Positions 52,131 through 61,482 of a DNA stretch of 64,000 bases are shown one piece after another. The stretch covers positions 2,356,001 to 2,420,000 of the forward strand of contig NZ_CP041372.2 in assembly GCF_006965545.2 (NCBI RefSeq), given 5' to 3'. The stretch is from Paenalkalicoccus suaedae. Lineage in GTDB: Bacteria; Bacillota; Bacilli; Bacillales; Salisediminibacteriaceae. Below the pieces are notes generated by a model. It ran no database searches. It saw nothing but the letters and a program-made list of their open reading frames with translations, and was not told the DNA's origin. Position 1 is the first letter of the stretch. Each line of letters opens with the position of its first letter. Made by a program: the position numbers and the translations under genes.

Positions 52131-52136
52131 CTTTAA

Positions 52137-52958
52137 TTATTCTTTTACAGATCCTGACGTCAGTCCAGCTACAATTCGACGTTGGAAGATGAGTACAATA
52201 ATAACAATCGGAATTGTTACGAGTACGGTCGCGGCCGTAATGTCTCCCCATGGGATCGTGAACTGTGATTGATAGAAGGATAATCCTACTGGCACCGTTC
52301 GCCATGAGTCGTCAGGGTTGATAACTAAAGCAAATAAATATTCATTCCACGCTGCAATAAACACGAGGATAGCAGTCGTAAATACCCCCGGTGCTGCTAG
52401 TGGGAAAATAATTTTACGGAATGTTTGAAATGGTGAAGCTCCGTCTAGCTTGGCAGACTCTTCTAGTTCAAACGGGATCTTTTGAAAGAATGTTGCTAAG
52501 ATCCAGATAGCAAGAGGCAGACTGATTGTAATGTAAGGAATCACGAGTCCCATATACGAGTTACGTAGTCCCAAACCCTGCACTAAGTTAAAGATTGGTG
52601 AAATGATCGCTACCTGCGGAAACATAGCTGCTGCAAGTACGATACCTAAAATTGTTCCTTTAAATTTAATAGGAAGTCTTGTTAGCGCATAAGCTGCTAA
52701 GGATGCTACCGAGATTGCGAGCACCGTTGTCAAAGTAGCAACAACTAAACTGTTTCCAATGTATCGAAATAATGGTCTCGTTTCGACAGCACTTTGGTAG
52801 TTGTCCATCGTTGGATTTGATGTAAACCAATTAAAGCCAGAAAATATCTCAATAGGTGGCTTTATAGACGTTAAGAATACCCATAAGAACGGGAACATGG
52901 TGACGAAGATAAAGATGCTTAAGAAGATATAAAATGGCACTCCTGCCTTTTTTCTCAT
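52137..52958 (-). CDS. Sugar ABC transporter permease, MalG type
   Basis: The 273-residue protein has six hydrophobic segments and an EAA loop (Glu-Leu-Glu-Glu-Ser-Ala-Lys-Leu-Asp-Gly-Ala-Ser) near residue 170. The C terminus Gly-Leu-Thr-Ser-Gly-Ser-Val-Lys-Glu is typical. It follows the MalF-type partner by 15 bases. As in the maltodextrin operon no ATPase gene is present. Confidence 0.93.
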   Translation of the reverse strand: MRKKAGVPFYIFLSIFIFVTMFPFLWVFLTSIKPPIEIFSGFNWFTSNPTMDNYQSAVETRPLFRYIGNSLVVATLTTVLAISVASLAAYALTRLPIKFKGTILGIVLAAAMFPQVAIISPIFNLVQGLGLRNSYMGLVIPYITISLPLAIWILATFFQKIPFELEESAKLDGASPFQTFRKIIFPLAAPGVFTTAILVFIAAWNEYLFALVINPDDSWRTVPVGLSFYQSQFTIPWGDITAATVLVTIPIVIIVLIFQRRIVAGLTSGSVKE

Positions 52959-52973
52959 GTCGATTGCCTCCTT

Positions 52974-54305
52974 TTATTTTCTCGCCGTACGGCCTTCGAA
53001 TAGCTCAGATCCGATCAGCTTAATAAAGATGATGCTGATAATTGCGACTGAGACGAACACGATGACCGAAAGCACGGAACCTTCTCCAAAATTCTGCTGA
53101 CCGAAGAGTACTTTATACGCATAAACAGAAATGGACTCTGTGCGGTTTGCTGGTCCGCCTCCGGTTAATACGAAGATTAAATCGAATACGCGGAAGGCGT
53201 CGAGCGTTCGGAAAAGTAACGCGACGAGAATAGCTGACTTCAGCATTGGAAGCGTGATATAGAAAAATTGCTGAATCTTACCTGCTCCATCAACCTCGGC
53301 AGCCTCATAAAGCGAGTCGGAGATTGTTTGAAGACCTGCTAATAGTAAAAGCGCCATATATGGCATCGTCTTCCAGACGTCCGCCAAGATAATAGAAGCC
53401 ATTGCCCCTGATCCTGTACTTAACATCACAGAGGGATCTGAGATAATGCCGAGCTGGGCAAAATAATGCGCAACAATACCTGTTTGCCCGTCATATAAGT
53501 ACGACCACATCATGGCCGAAACGGCGGTTGGGATCGCCCACGGAATTAATACTGCTGCACGAACTGCGCCTCGCCCAATAAAGGCACGATGCAAAACAAG
53601 TGCTACTGCTAACCCGATGACTAATTCAAAGAATACAGAAACTACTGTGAAGAATACCGTATTTCCCATGGCACTCCACATTCTTGCATCCGTTAAATAC
53701 TTGCCATAGTTAGTTAGTCCAATAAAGTTTGGTCTTACGATAGCGCGATCTAGCCGATCAACCGTGGAGGATGCGACAGAAATAGCTTCTGAAACGTCTT
53801 CATCCTCTGTTGACTCTTGGAAAGCGCTAAACACCACTTGCGCCTCGTCAAATATGGAAACGTATCCTTCGGCTACATCATCCTCAAGCTGCGCATACTT
53901 TAAATCAGTATCATTAACTGCCTCAAAGTTAAACACCATCTCATCGACTATTTCATATTGTTCTTGTAACTCTCCTGTCGTGAGCTCTTCGTGATAATTT
54001 TGAATCGAAGCTTGAATGTCAGTAATGGCTTGCTCAAATTCTGTCCCTACACTAGCTTCCACTGCCGCTTCCATGTCCCGTCCATAAAAAAAGTAGTGAT
54101 CGGCATAGCGCTCTAAGTCGATTTGATAGTTTAGGGTTGTTTGGTTCCTTGTCGGATCATTTAGCCTGTAATCAAATAAACTATTATAAAAGGATTGCGC
54201 TACCGGCCAGAGGGTAATGACGGTAATTAATACTAGTGCAGGGAGTACAAATAGATAGCCTAACTGCTTTTCTGAAAGCTGAAAACGTGATTTTTTTTCC
54301 CCCAT
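52974..54305 (-). CDS. Sugar ABC transporter permease, MalF type, with acidic extracellular insert
   Basis: The 443-residue protein has a first membrane span at about residues 15-35, then an acidic, helical insert of about 140 residues before the second span near residue 205, then the standard permease core with its EAA loop (Tyr-Glu-Ala-Ala-Glu-Val-Asp-Gly-Ala) near residue 335. The inserted part is rich in Glu, Asp, Gln and Ala and should face outside. Such an insert is not standard and may contact the binding protein. Confidence 0.92.
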   Translation of the reverse strand: MGEKKSRFQLSEKQLGYLFVLPALVLITVITLWPVAQSFYNSLFDYRLNDPTRNQTTLNYQIDLERYADHYFFYGRDMEAAVEASVGTEFEQAITDIQASIQNYHEELTTGELQEQYEIVDEMVFNFEAVNDTDLKYAQLEDDVAEGYVSIFDEAQVVFSAFQESTEDEDVSEAISVASSTVDRLDRAIVRPNFIGLTNYGKYLTDARMWSAMGNTVFFTVVSVFFELVIGLAVALVLHRAFIGRGAVRAAVLIPWAIPTAVSAMMWSYLYDGQTGIVAHYFAQLGIISDPSVMLSTGSGAMASIILADVWKTMPYMALLLLAGLQTISDSLYEAAEVDGAGKIQQFFYITLPMLKSAILVALLFRTLDAFRVFDLIFVLTGGGPANRTESISVYAYKVLFGQQNFGEGSVLSVIVFVSVAIISIIFIKLIGSELFEGRTARK

Positions 54306-54406
54306 GTTTTGTACCTCCTCGTTCGAGATGAAATCGATATCAGATCCCTTTCATGAAAACAAATCTTGTATAAAAACGAAGGGTCTGACTGCGTCTTATC
54401 TATCTA

Positions 54407-55396
54407 TTAAGTAGATTGTCTGATGATTAATTGCAATGGTAAAAGCTCTTTGTTGTACGATAGCGTACGATCTTGTTTAATACTATCTACCATAAGCTCC
54501 ACTGCTCTTGATCCCATCAGCTCAATCGGTTGATCGATCGTTGTGATGCCTGGATCAATCAAATCAGCAATTGGCTGATTATCGAACCCAATAACTGCTA
54601 GTTGCCTTGGAACAGAATAATCAAAGCGTTTAGCCTCTTGAATAATCCCTGCTGCTACTTCATCACCACCAGCAAAAATGGCTGTCGGACGGTTTTCCAT
54701 CGCAAAAATACGTTGAAAGATTCGTTTGCCATCCTCAATGCCATAGTTACTCGGAAACATAAACTCTGGAAGGATAGGAAGGTTTGCTTCCTCCATCGCA
54801 CGAACAAAGCCTTTTTTACGATCATGCGTTAGTTCGATTCGATCTGCTCCCCCAGCATATGCAATGTGTGTATGACCTCGATCAATGAGATGTTTTGTAC
54901 CAATATATCCACCTGCTTCTTGATCGCAAATGATCATGGGTAGTTTTGCCATTGAATCATACTCATTACAAGAAATAATGGGACCATATCGCGTATAAGG
55001 TTTAATATCCTCCCACTTATTTTGTAAGGACGCTAAAATAACCCCATCAACCTGTTTTGCTTTTAGTAGTTCTAAATGAGCAAGCTCCCGTTTTTTGTTT
55101 AAACGTGAATCGCATAAAATAATTTGGTACCCAAGCTCCGAAGCCGTTCGCTCCATTGCGTCTACTAAGTGACTAAAAAATGGATTGACAATTCGCGAAA
55201 TAATAACAGCAATCGTTTGAGTTCGTTGCCCCCTTAAACGTCTTGCTGATGAATTAGGTACATACCCAAGCTCTTCCATTGCCGTTAGAACGAGTTGTCT
55301 CTTTGATTCATCCACATATGGGTGATTATTAATAACGCGCGAAACCGTTGTAGACGATAAACCCGTTCGCTCCGCTACTTCTTTAATGGTTGCCAC
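54407..55396 (-). CDS. LacI-family regulator of the second sugar operon
   Basis: The 329-residue protein starts with Thr-Ile-Lys-Glu-Val-Ala-Glu-Arg-Thr and Ser-Ser-Thr-Thr-Val-Ser-Arg-Val helix-turn-helix and has the PBP-like effector domain. It sits between the binding-protein gene and the permease genes, an unusual place. The LacI-type sites in front of the binding-protein gene are its likely targets. It is preceded by a terminator, so it may be on a minor read-through transcript. Confidence 0.93.
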   Translation of the reverse strand: MATIKEVAERTGLSSTTVSRVINNHPYVDESKRQLVLTAMEELGYVPNSSARRLRGQRTQTIAVIISRIVNPFFSHLVDAMERTASELGYQIILCDSRLNKKRELAHLELLKAKQVDGVILASLQNKWEDIKPYTRYGPIISCNEYDSMAKLPMIICDQEAGGYIGTKHLIDRGHTHIAYAGGADRIELTHDRKKGFVRAMEEANLPILPEFMFPSNYGIEDGKRIFQRIFAMENRPTAIFAGGDEVAAGIIQEAKRFDYSVPRQLAVIGFDNQPIADLIDPGITTIDQPIELMGSRAVELMVDSIKQDRTLSYNKELLPLQLIIRQST

Positions 55397-55433
55397 AATA
55401 TGATGTCACCACCTGTCCTATACGCACCTCTTT

Positions 55434-55465
55434 TAAAAAAAGGGGTGGCTCGTCACCACCCCTTT
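55434..55465 (-). terminator. Terminator between binding-protein and LacI genes
   Basis: AGGGGTGG and CCACCCCT make a GC-rich stem with a run of T on the minus strand. This splits the operon, so the binding protein should be made in excess. Confidence 0.9.
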
Positions 55466-55476
55466 CCGTATGACTA

Positions 55477-56880
55477 TTATTCAGCTAATGCTGCTTCGAT
55501 TTGTTGCTCCATGTTCTCTACTGCTTCTTGAGCAGTGATCTCACCTGCTAGAGCACGTGATAGCTCAATTTGCATGATATCAGAGATCTGTGGGTAGATT
55601 GGCGATACTGGACGCGGAACCGCATTTTCTAACGTCGAAACAAATTCTTCGTTAGCAAATAATGGTGCAGCGTTTTGTACTTCTTCGTCATCATAGAGTG
55701 CACGAAGCGTTGGTGCAGATCCTCCATCAATAGCAGTAATTTTTTGTCCTTCAGGACCCGTCATGAACTTCACTAGCTCCCATGCTTCTTCAGGATGCTC
55801 TGAGTTACGGTTGATCATCGTCATCCAACCACCAAGTCCAGCAGCACTTCCTGCATCTCCAGCTGGTAGAAGCGCAAAGTCTACGTTACCAACTACTTGA
55901 GATTGACCCTCATCCTCCGTCATCGCTTGCATATAAGGCCAGTTACGAGCAAATACTGCTTGACCTTCTAAGAAAGCTGTGTGAGTTGCTGGCTCATCAA
56001 AGTTTAAAATGTTACTTGGTACGAAATCAGACTGAGCAATTTCCATCATTTTTTCGATGGCAGCAACCGCTTCAGGCGAGTTAATCGTGACATTTTGATC
56101 AGCGTCTAACACTTCAGCACCATATGCGCCCATAAACTCAATTGCGTTTACGACAAGTCCTTCGTATTGGTTAGCTTGCATGAGGTAACCAAACTCTGTT
56201 CCTTCTTCTCCTGCAAACTGCCCTGCCATTTCAATTAACTCATCCCACGTAGCAGGAGGTGTGTCAACGATATCAGAACGGTAGTAAAGTAGTCCTGCAT
56301 CCGTAAACTTAGGCATTGCCCACAGTCTTCCGTCGAACGTACCTGAATCTACTGTTCCTTCAAAGTACTCACTCATATCAATTCCATCTCGCTCAATAAA
56401 GCGATCTAATTCATATACATAGCCTGCTTGTGCAAATTCAGCTGGCCAGATAACATCGGCATCGAATACGTCAATCGAATTATCCCCAGCACTAAACTCT
56501 GTAACATACTGATCACGTGATGCTCCTGTGTCTGCTGGCATTTCTCTAAATTCGACTGTGATGTTTGGATTTTGTTCTTCAAATGCTTCGATAAGGACTT
56601 CTGTTGCACCAGTTGCATCAAGTCCACGAGCATAGGTTAATGTAACCTGCTCACCGTCACCAGCCGCATCATTCATTTCACCATTTTCTTCATTCATGTT
56701 CGCATCGTTACCGTTGTTCGCATTGGCTTCCCCATTGTCTGCTGGTTCGTTTACTGGCTCGTTTGTACCACCGTCATTTGTTGGTGTTGTGTTCTCTGCG
56801 TTATCGCCACCACAAGCAGCAAGTAAGCCTACCATAGATAAAGCAATTGCACTCGTTAACATTCGTCTTCGAAGTTGCAT
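55477..56880 (-). CDS. Sugar ABC transporter substrate-binding lipoprotein
   Basis: The 467-residue protein has a signal peptide with lipobox Leu-Ala-Ala-Cys, a 55-residue Asn/Glu/Asp tether and a family 1 binding domain (Phe-Asp-Ala-Asp-Val-Ile-Trp-Pro-Ala-Glu-Phe near residue 140, of the trehalose/maltose type). Its sugar is not known; the neighbourhood (LacI, MalF, MalG) suggests an oligosaccharide. It is the first gene and carries cre-like and LacI-type sites upstream. Confidence 0.93.
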   Translation of the reverse strand: MQLRRRMLTSAIALSMVGLLAACGGDNAENTTPTNDGGTNEPVNEPADNGEANANNGNDANMNEENGEMNDAAGDGEQVTLTYARGLDATGATEVLIEAFEEQNPNITVEFREMPADTGASRDQYVTEFSAGDNSIDVFDADVIWPAEFAQAGYVYELDRFIERDGIDMSEYFEGTVDSGTFDGRLWAMPKFTDAGLLYYRSDIVDTPPATWDELIEMAGQFAGEEGTEFGYLMQANQYEGLVVNAIEFMGAYGAEVLDADQNVTINSPEAVAAIEKMMEIAQSDFVPSNILNFDEPATHTAFLEGQAVFARNWPYMQAMTEDEGQSQVVGNVDFALLPAGDAGSAAGLGGWMTMINRNSEHPEEAWELVKFMTGPEGQKITAIDGGSAPTLRALYDDEEVQNAAPLFANEEFVSTLENAVPRPVSPIYPQISDIMQIELSRALAGEITAQEAVENMEQQIEAALAE

Positions 56881-56912
56881 GAAAAATCCCCCTTTTAATA
56901 TGTGTAGGTATA

Positions 56913-56927
56913 TGATAACGATTTCAT
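56913..56927. promoter_or_regulatory. LacI-type site near the sugar-binding gene start
   Basis: TGATAACGATTTCAT resembles a LacI operator or cre with one mismatch. It lies 32 bases before the start codon. Confidence 0.55.
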
Positions 56928-56980
56928 GAACGGAATAAAAAATTCCTGCTAACGGTGTGGTTTGGCAAGATGCGGGATCA

Positions 56981-56995
56981 TGTAATCGTTTTCAT
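56981..56995. promoter_or_regulatory. cre/LacI-type operator downstream of the promoter
   Basis: On the minus strand TGAAAACGATTACA is a full match to the cre consensus. It lies just after the -10 box, so bound CcpA or the LacI regulator would block transcription. Confidence 0.65.
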
Positions 56996-57001
56996 ACTTG
57001 T

Positions 57002-57030
57002 ATTATAATCACGTATGTAAGCGTTATCAA
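57002..57030 (-). promoter_or_regulatory. Promoter of the sugar operon with an overlapping cre
   Basis: TTGATA and TATAAT are 17 bases apart on the minus strand. On the plus strand TGTAAGCGTTATCA (57016-57029) is a full match to cre and covers the -35 box, so glucose repression through CcpA is very likely. Confidence 0.8.
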
Positions 57031-57189
57031 GAAGAATTTTTAAAAATCTGAAATTTTTTATAAAATCGTGACTTTTATAAACACTCTTTTAGGGGCACTA
57101 AATATTTAGGAGGAGGATGCTATTCGAGGTCTCTGTTTACGTATGGCAATTTTCTCTACGTCAAGTATAGGCTGTACCATCTCTTAAAC

Positions 57190-57228
57190 AATAAAAAGAG
57201 AAGCCGATAATTTCCATCAGCTCCTCCC
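57190..57228 (-). terminator. Terminator after minD
   Basis: GAGGAGCTGAT and ATCGGCTTCTC pair fully when G-U pairs are allowed, followed by T-rich sequence on the minus strand. This ends the mreBCD-minCD transcript. Confidence 0.75.
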
Positions 57229-57267
57229 TTGTAAATGAAATATCTATTGCTTTGATCTCTCTACCTA

Positions 57268-58068
57268 TTACCCTCTCATGCCTAAAAACTTCTTCATTTT
57301 ACTAAACATGCCTTTATCATCATCAAGTGTCATGAGTGGTACGTTCTCCCCCATGATTCTTCTACCGATGTTGCGGTAAGCAATCGATGCCTTACTTTTA
57401 GGGTCCATAACAACAGGTTCACCACTGTTAGATGACTTAATAACGAGGTCATCGTCTACAACGATTCCCAAGAGGTCAATCGCTAAAATTGATACGATTT
57501 CTTCTACGTCCATTGCTTCTCCCGTTTTCATCATGTGGTTACGGATACGATTAATAACGAGTTTTGGTGGTGCGATTCCTGGCTCTTTTTCAAGGAGGCC
57601 AATAATACGGTCTGCATCTCTTACAGAAGAAATCTCCGGTGTTGTAACAACAATTGCTTGATCAGCACCTGCAACTGCATTGCGATAGCCTTGTTCAATA
57701 CCCGCTGGACAATCAATAATTATGTAATCAAAATCTTGTTTTAATTCATCAATTAAAACTTTCATTTGTTCCGGCTCCACTGCTGTTTTGTCTTTCGTTT
57801 GGGCAGCTGGGAGTAGGTGTAAGGATTCGAAGCGCTTATCTTTAATAAGGGCTTGCTGAAGACGACAGTTCCCTTCAACTACATCTACTAAATCATAAAT
57901 AATGCGGTTTTCAAGCCCCATTACTACGTCGAGGTTACGGAGTCCGATATCCGTATCTACTAAACAAACTTTTTTCCCTGACAAAGCTAGTGCTGTACCG
58001 ATATTTGCTGAGGAAGTTGTTTTACCAACTCCGCCTTTACCAGACGTTACAACGATCGCTTCTCCCAT
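57268..58068 (-). CDS. minD: Septum-site-determining ATPase MinD
   Basis: The 266-residue protein has the deviant Walker A Gly-Lys-Gly-Gly-Val-Gly-Lys-Thr-Thr near residue 10-18 and ends with an amphipathic membrane-targeting helix (Met-Phe-Ser-Lys-Met-Lys-Lys-Phe-Leu-Gly). With MinC it prevents polar division. Confidence 0.97.
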   Translation of the reverse strand: MGEAIVVTSGKGGVGKTTSSANIGTALALSGKKVCLVDTDIGLRNLDVVMGLENRIIYDLVDVVEGNCRLQQALIKDKRFESLHLLPAAQTKDKTAVEPEQMKVLIDELKQDFDYIIIDCPAGIEQGYRNAVAGADQAIVVTTPEISSVRDADRIIGLLEKEPGIAPPKLVINRIRNHMMKTGEAMDVEEIVSILAIDLLGIVVDDDLVIKSSNSGEPVVMDPKSKASIAYRNIGRRIMGENVPLMTLDDDKGMFSKMKKFLGMRG

Positions 58069-58148
58069 AACATCCTCCCCTTTCTGAAAGGTTTGACCTT
58101 ATTTTATCATATTAATTCGCGTAAAAGTCAAAATCTCCTCGTACAATT

Positions 58149-58826
58149 TTAATGATGACGCAGTTTAGGACGAATTGTCCCAAGCTTTTGCACCTTCTCA
58201 AGGTGAATATCGCCGTCCTCACTTAAATAAGCAAACTCTAGCGATCCACCCCATTCCTCTTCATCTGGTGCACGTCTAATGATGGAGGCGATACGAAGCT
58301 GAGTAGGTCTCATAAAGGAAGCGGAAATGACCGCGTCCTCGCGACCTGTAGAGCCAGCGTGAGCAATTCCTCTAAGTGAGCCGACTATGTGGATATTGCC
58401 AGTAGCTTTAAGCGTGGCTCCTTGATTGACGTCGCCAATTAACACGACATCTCCGTGGAACTCTTCGACCTGACCTGATCGAATGACTTTCACAAGCTGG
58501 GTCACTTGCTTCTCTTTTTGCTCATTTAACGCTTCTTCTTTTGTGATAACGTTAGAGTGAAACTGACCAACTTGAATATGGAGGGACTGGGCAAAAATAG
58601 CTTCCAACTCCAGTCGTTGATTTTGCGTTATATATCGATTTCCTAATGAAATATCCGCTTCAATCATTGCATCAGAATTAGCTGTTTCCGGTCGCTCTGC
58701 TAATCTGTCCTGAAGCTCCGCTTTAATAGTTTGAAACGAGCACTGGTCATCTAATTGAAACGTGAGACCGTCTCTTGTTCCTTTAATCCAAACGTGCTGG
58801 ATTTGACGAGCTTGTTTTGCACCCAT
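58149..58826 (-). CDS. minC: Septum-site-determining protein MinC
   Basis: The 225-residue FtsZ inhibitor has an N-terminal domain (about residues 1-100) and a C-terminal beta-helix with the Gly-Asp-Val-Asn-Gly/Gln-Gly and Gly-x-Leu-Arg-Gly-Ile-Ala-His-Ala-Gly motifs. It lies just before minD with about 80 bases between. Confidence 0.95.
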   Translation of the reverse strand: MGAKQARQIQHVWIKGTRDGLTFQLDDQCSFQTIKAELQDRLAERPETANSDAMIEADISLGNRYITQNQRLELEAIFAQSLHIQVGQFHSNVITKEEALNEQKEKQVTQLVKVIRSGQVEEFHGDVVLIGDVNQGATLKATGNIHIVGSLRGIAHAGSTGREDAVISASFMRPTQLRIASIIRRAPDEEEWGGSLEFAYLSEDGDIHLEKVQKLGTIRPKLRHH

Positions 58827-58854
58827 TATGTACCCTCCTTCTTTACAAGTAAAC

Positions 58855-59376
58855 TTAGTCTGCTTCCTCTCTACCGTCTAAGTAATAAAACCATAATCGA
58901 AGCGGGAACGCTAAAACAGCGATAACGACTCCGTTCATAATAAATGACGGAATAAATCTCATTGTAAGGATATTTTCATGAGAAAGATCCGTAATACTAA
59001 GTAATGACATCATTCCGTACACATAATACTCAAGCATAACTACTCCATCTACAATAATAAAAACTACTAGAGGAAGTCGATTTTTGACGTACATCGTTGA
59101 GATTGAGAGTAAGTACGCCGTGAATCCCATCCCAAATGTATAAATACCGAGTATAGGTGAGTAAACAATATCATAAAGTAACCCTAAAACAATTCCATAG
59201 AATAAACCGTGACTTCTACCTCTAAAGATGCCTGTAAAGAGAATCAGCATAAACATAAATCTAGGAATAAGCTGATAGTCTGCACCTCTTAAATCAGGTG
59301 CGAAGATTTGAAAGACGGTTCCTTCAAATAAGAATAAAAAGAGCAAGACGAGGATGACGGATGCCCGTACTAACAT
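58855..59376 (-). CDS. mreD: Rod-shape determining membrane protein MreD
   Basis: The 173-residue protein has about five to six hydrophobic segments and is located between mreC (overlap of one base) and minC. It is part of the elongasome that places new lateral wall. Confidence 0.92.
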   Translation of the reverse strand: MLVRASVILVLLFLFLFEGTVFQIFAPDLRGADYQLIPRFMFMLILFTGIFRGRSHGLFYGIVLGLLYDIVYSPILGIYTFGMGFTAYLLSISTMYVKNRLPLVVFIIVDGVVMLEYYVYGMMSLLSITDLSHENILTMRFIPSFIMNGVVIAVLAFPLRLWFYYLDGREEAD

Positions 59377-60254
59377 TATTCATCCTCTCCTGTATCAAAA
59401 TCGATATCTTCATCGATAGAGGCTGCATCACGCTCAATAACCATCACATAATCAAGATGGTAAAAGTTTGCGGATGGCTCTACTAGCGCGGTTTGACTTA
59501 GACCAAACTCATCCGTTTCGACAGAGACAATTTCACCGATCGTAAGGCCGTCCGGGAATACGCCACCGAGTCCAGAAGTAGATACTACTTGTCCTACCTC
59601 TACTTCAATATCGATATCAATTTTCGTAAATCGTAAAAATCCTGATTCATAGTCGATTCCTTCGATAAACCCATACACCGTTTCATCTGCATCTACCATG
59701 GCAGAAATACGATTCGTTATATCCTGATCACTCAGTAATTGAACCGTTGAAGAAAACTGAGACACTTGATTGATTTTACCGATTAACCCTTGTGAGGTAA
59801 TAACCGCCATATTTTCTTCAATACCATCCTGTGCACCTTGGTTGATCCCGATGAGCTGGTTCCAGCGATCAGGAGAGCGATTGATAACCATAGCCGGTCT
59901 CGTCGTGTAACTTAACAGGTCATCATCAAGCTCCATCATACCTTCAAGCTCTTGATTACGTCTTTGTAGCTGGCTTAGCTCTACTTGTAAACTAGCATAC
60001 TGATCCAAATGAGCCTTTAACGTTCTATTTTCCTCATAGACGTGTCGTAGATCATTGATGTTATCGACGAATCCTGATAGCACGTAAGCTGGTCTAGAGA
60101 ACAAGGATTGTCCGAGTCCTACAGAGTCTTGCACGAATTGCTCTGGGAAGGATAATCCTCGTCTTTCACTTACTGAATATCCAATCAATCCTACTAAAAG
60201 GATAATACATACGAGTAAAACAATTAGTCGCCTGTTAGAAAAGAATGGAGACAT
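59376..60254 (-). CDS. mreC: Rod-shape determining protein MreC
   Basis: The 292-residue protein has an N-terminal span (about residues 8-26), a coiled coil (about 65-105) and two beta domains outside the membrane. The segment Gly-Leu-Gly-Gly-Val-Phe-Pro-Asp-Gly-Leu near residue 230 is typical. The tail is acidic. It bridges MreB and the wall synthases. Confidence 0.94.
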   Translation of the reverse strand: MSPFFSNRRLIVLLVCIILLVGLIGYSVSERRGLSFPEQFVQDSVGLGQSLFSRPAYVLSGFVDNINDLRHVYEENRTLKAHLDQYASLQVELSQLQRRNQELEGMMELDDDLLSYTTRPAMVINRSPDRWNQLIGINQGAQDGIEENMAVITSQGLIGKINQVSQFSSTVQLLSDQDITNRISAMVDADETVYGFIEGIDYESGFLRFTKIDIDIEVEVGQVVSTSGLGGVFPDGLTIGEIVSVETDEFGLSQTALVEPSANFYHLDYVMVIERDAASIDEDIDFDTGEDE

Positions 60255-60267
60255 GATTTACACCCAC

Positions 60268-61308
60268 TTACGATTTGCGGCTTGAACGAGAAGTAATTCC
60301 TGCCTTAGAACGGAAAAGGTGAAGATTCTCAAGCGCTTTACCTGTGCCTACAGCAACAGAATCTAGCGGATCTTCCGAAATAATTACTGGCATGTTTGTT
60401 TCCTCGCTCAACACTTTATCAAGATTACGAAGCAATGCTCCTCCACCAGTAATCACAATTCCGCGATCCATGATGTCAGCTGCAAGCTCAGGCGGTGCCT
60501 GCTCTAACGTATTCTTCACTGCTTCGACGATAGACGTAACTGTATCTGCTAATGCTCCTGCAATTTCTTCTGCTGAGATCGAAATTGTTTTTGGAAGACC
60601 TGAAACGAGATCTCGTCCACGAATGTCCATTGTTTCTTCTTTTGTAGCAACGCCTGCATTCCCAATTTCGAATTTAATGGCTTCTGCTGTGCGTTCTCCA
60701 ATCATAAGGCTATATGTTTTCTTCACGTACTGGACAATTGCATCGTCCATTTCGTCGCCTGCTACACGTACGGACTGGCTTGTAACGATACCACCTAGAG
60801 AAATGATCGCAACCTCGGTTGTTCCTCCACCGATATCAACAATTAAACTACCTGTCGGTTCCCAGACTGGTAGATTTGCTCCAATTGCAGCTGCGAATGG
60901 CTCTTCAATTGTATAAGCTTCCTTTGCTCCAGCTTGCTTTGTTGCGTCTTCAACCGCGCGCTTCTCTACTGCAGTAATACCGGACGGTACACAAACCATT
61001 ACGTTTGGTTTACCTGCGAAAGGTGAACGCTTGCTTAGTGCTTGTTTAATAAAGTGCTTCATCATCGTTGCCGTCGTATCAAAATCAGCGATAACGCCGT
61101 CCTTCATTGGTCGAATCGCAACGATATTACCTGGCGTACGGCCGATCATATTTTTAGCATCGTTCCCTACTGCTTCTATAGTACCGGAGTCCGAACGAAT
61201 CGCGACTACCGATGGTTCGCGTAAAATAACACCTTTTCCTTTTACATAAACGAGCGTATTTGCTGTCCCTAAATCAATTCCTAAATCCTTTGAAAAACCT
61301 GAAAACAT
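60268..61308 (-). CDS. mreB: Actin-like shape protein MreB
   Basis: The 346-residue protein begins with [11 protein letters not shown] and has the actin-fold phosphate-binding and adenosine motifs (Asp-Ile-Gly-Gly-Gly-Thr and Gly-Gly-Gly-Ala-Leu-Leu). Length and motifs are normal. It is first in the mre-min operon. Confidence 0.97.
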   Translation of the reverse strand: MFSGFSKDLGIDLGTANTLVYVKGKGVILREPSVVAIRSDSGTIEAVGNDAKNMIGRTPGNIVAIRPMKDGVIADFDTTATMMKHFIKQALSKRSPFAGKPNVMVCVPSGITAVEKRAVEDATKQAGAKEAYTIEEPFAAAIGANLPVWEPTGSLIVDIGGGTTEVAIISLGGIVTSQSVRVAGDEMDDAIVQYVKKTYSLMIGERTAEAIKFEIGNAGVATKEETMDIRGRDLVSGLPKTISISAEEIAGALADTVTSIVEAVKNTLEQAPPELAADIMDRGIVITGGGALLRNLDKVLSEETNMPVIISEDPLDSVAVGTGKALENLHLFRSKAGITSRSSRKS

Positions 61309-61482
61309 CTATTGTTACTCCCTTCAATCTATCAAAAATCATGACATATCTAATTTGCCCATACGTTTTATTATACTCAATCTACAGGTAGAAGAGTAGC
61401 ATTTTTACGACGAGTCACAAAATTACTCAATTCATCCTAACATATGCGTCATTTGTATGCACTTCATGTTTGGAGCTTTTTA
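61309..61482. other. Region upstream of mreB
   Basis: AT-rich sequence that must hold the mreB promoter. I see no gene. Confidence 0.5.

Noticed and set aside
60344-60916. 190-codon plus-strand frame opposite mreB
   Set aside because: It is antisense to mreB with no ribosome binding site; a shadow frame.
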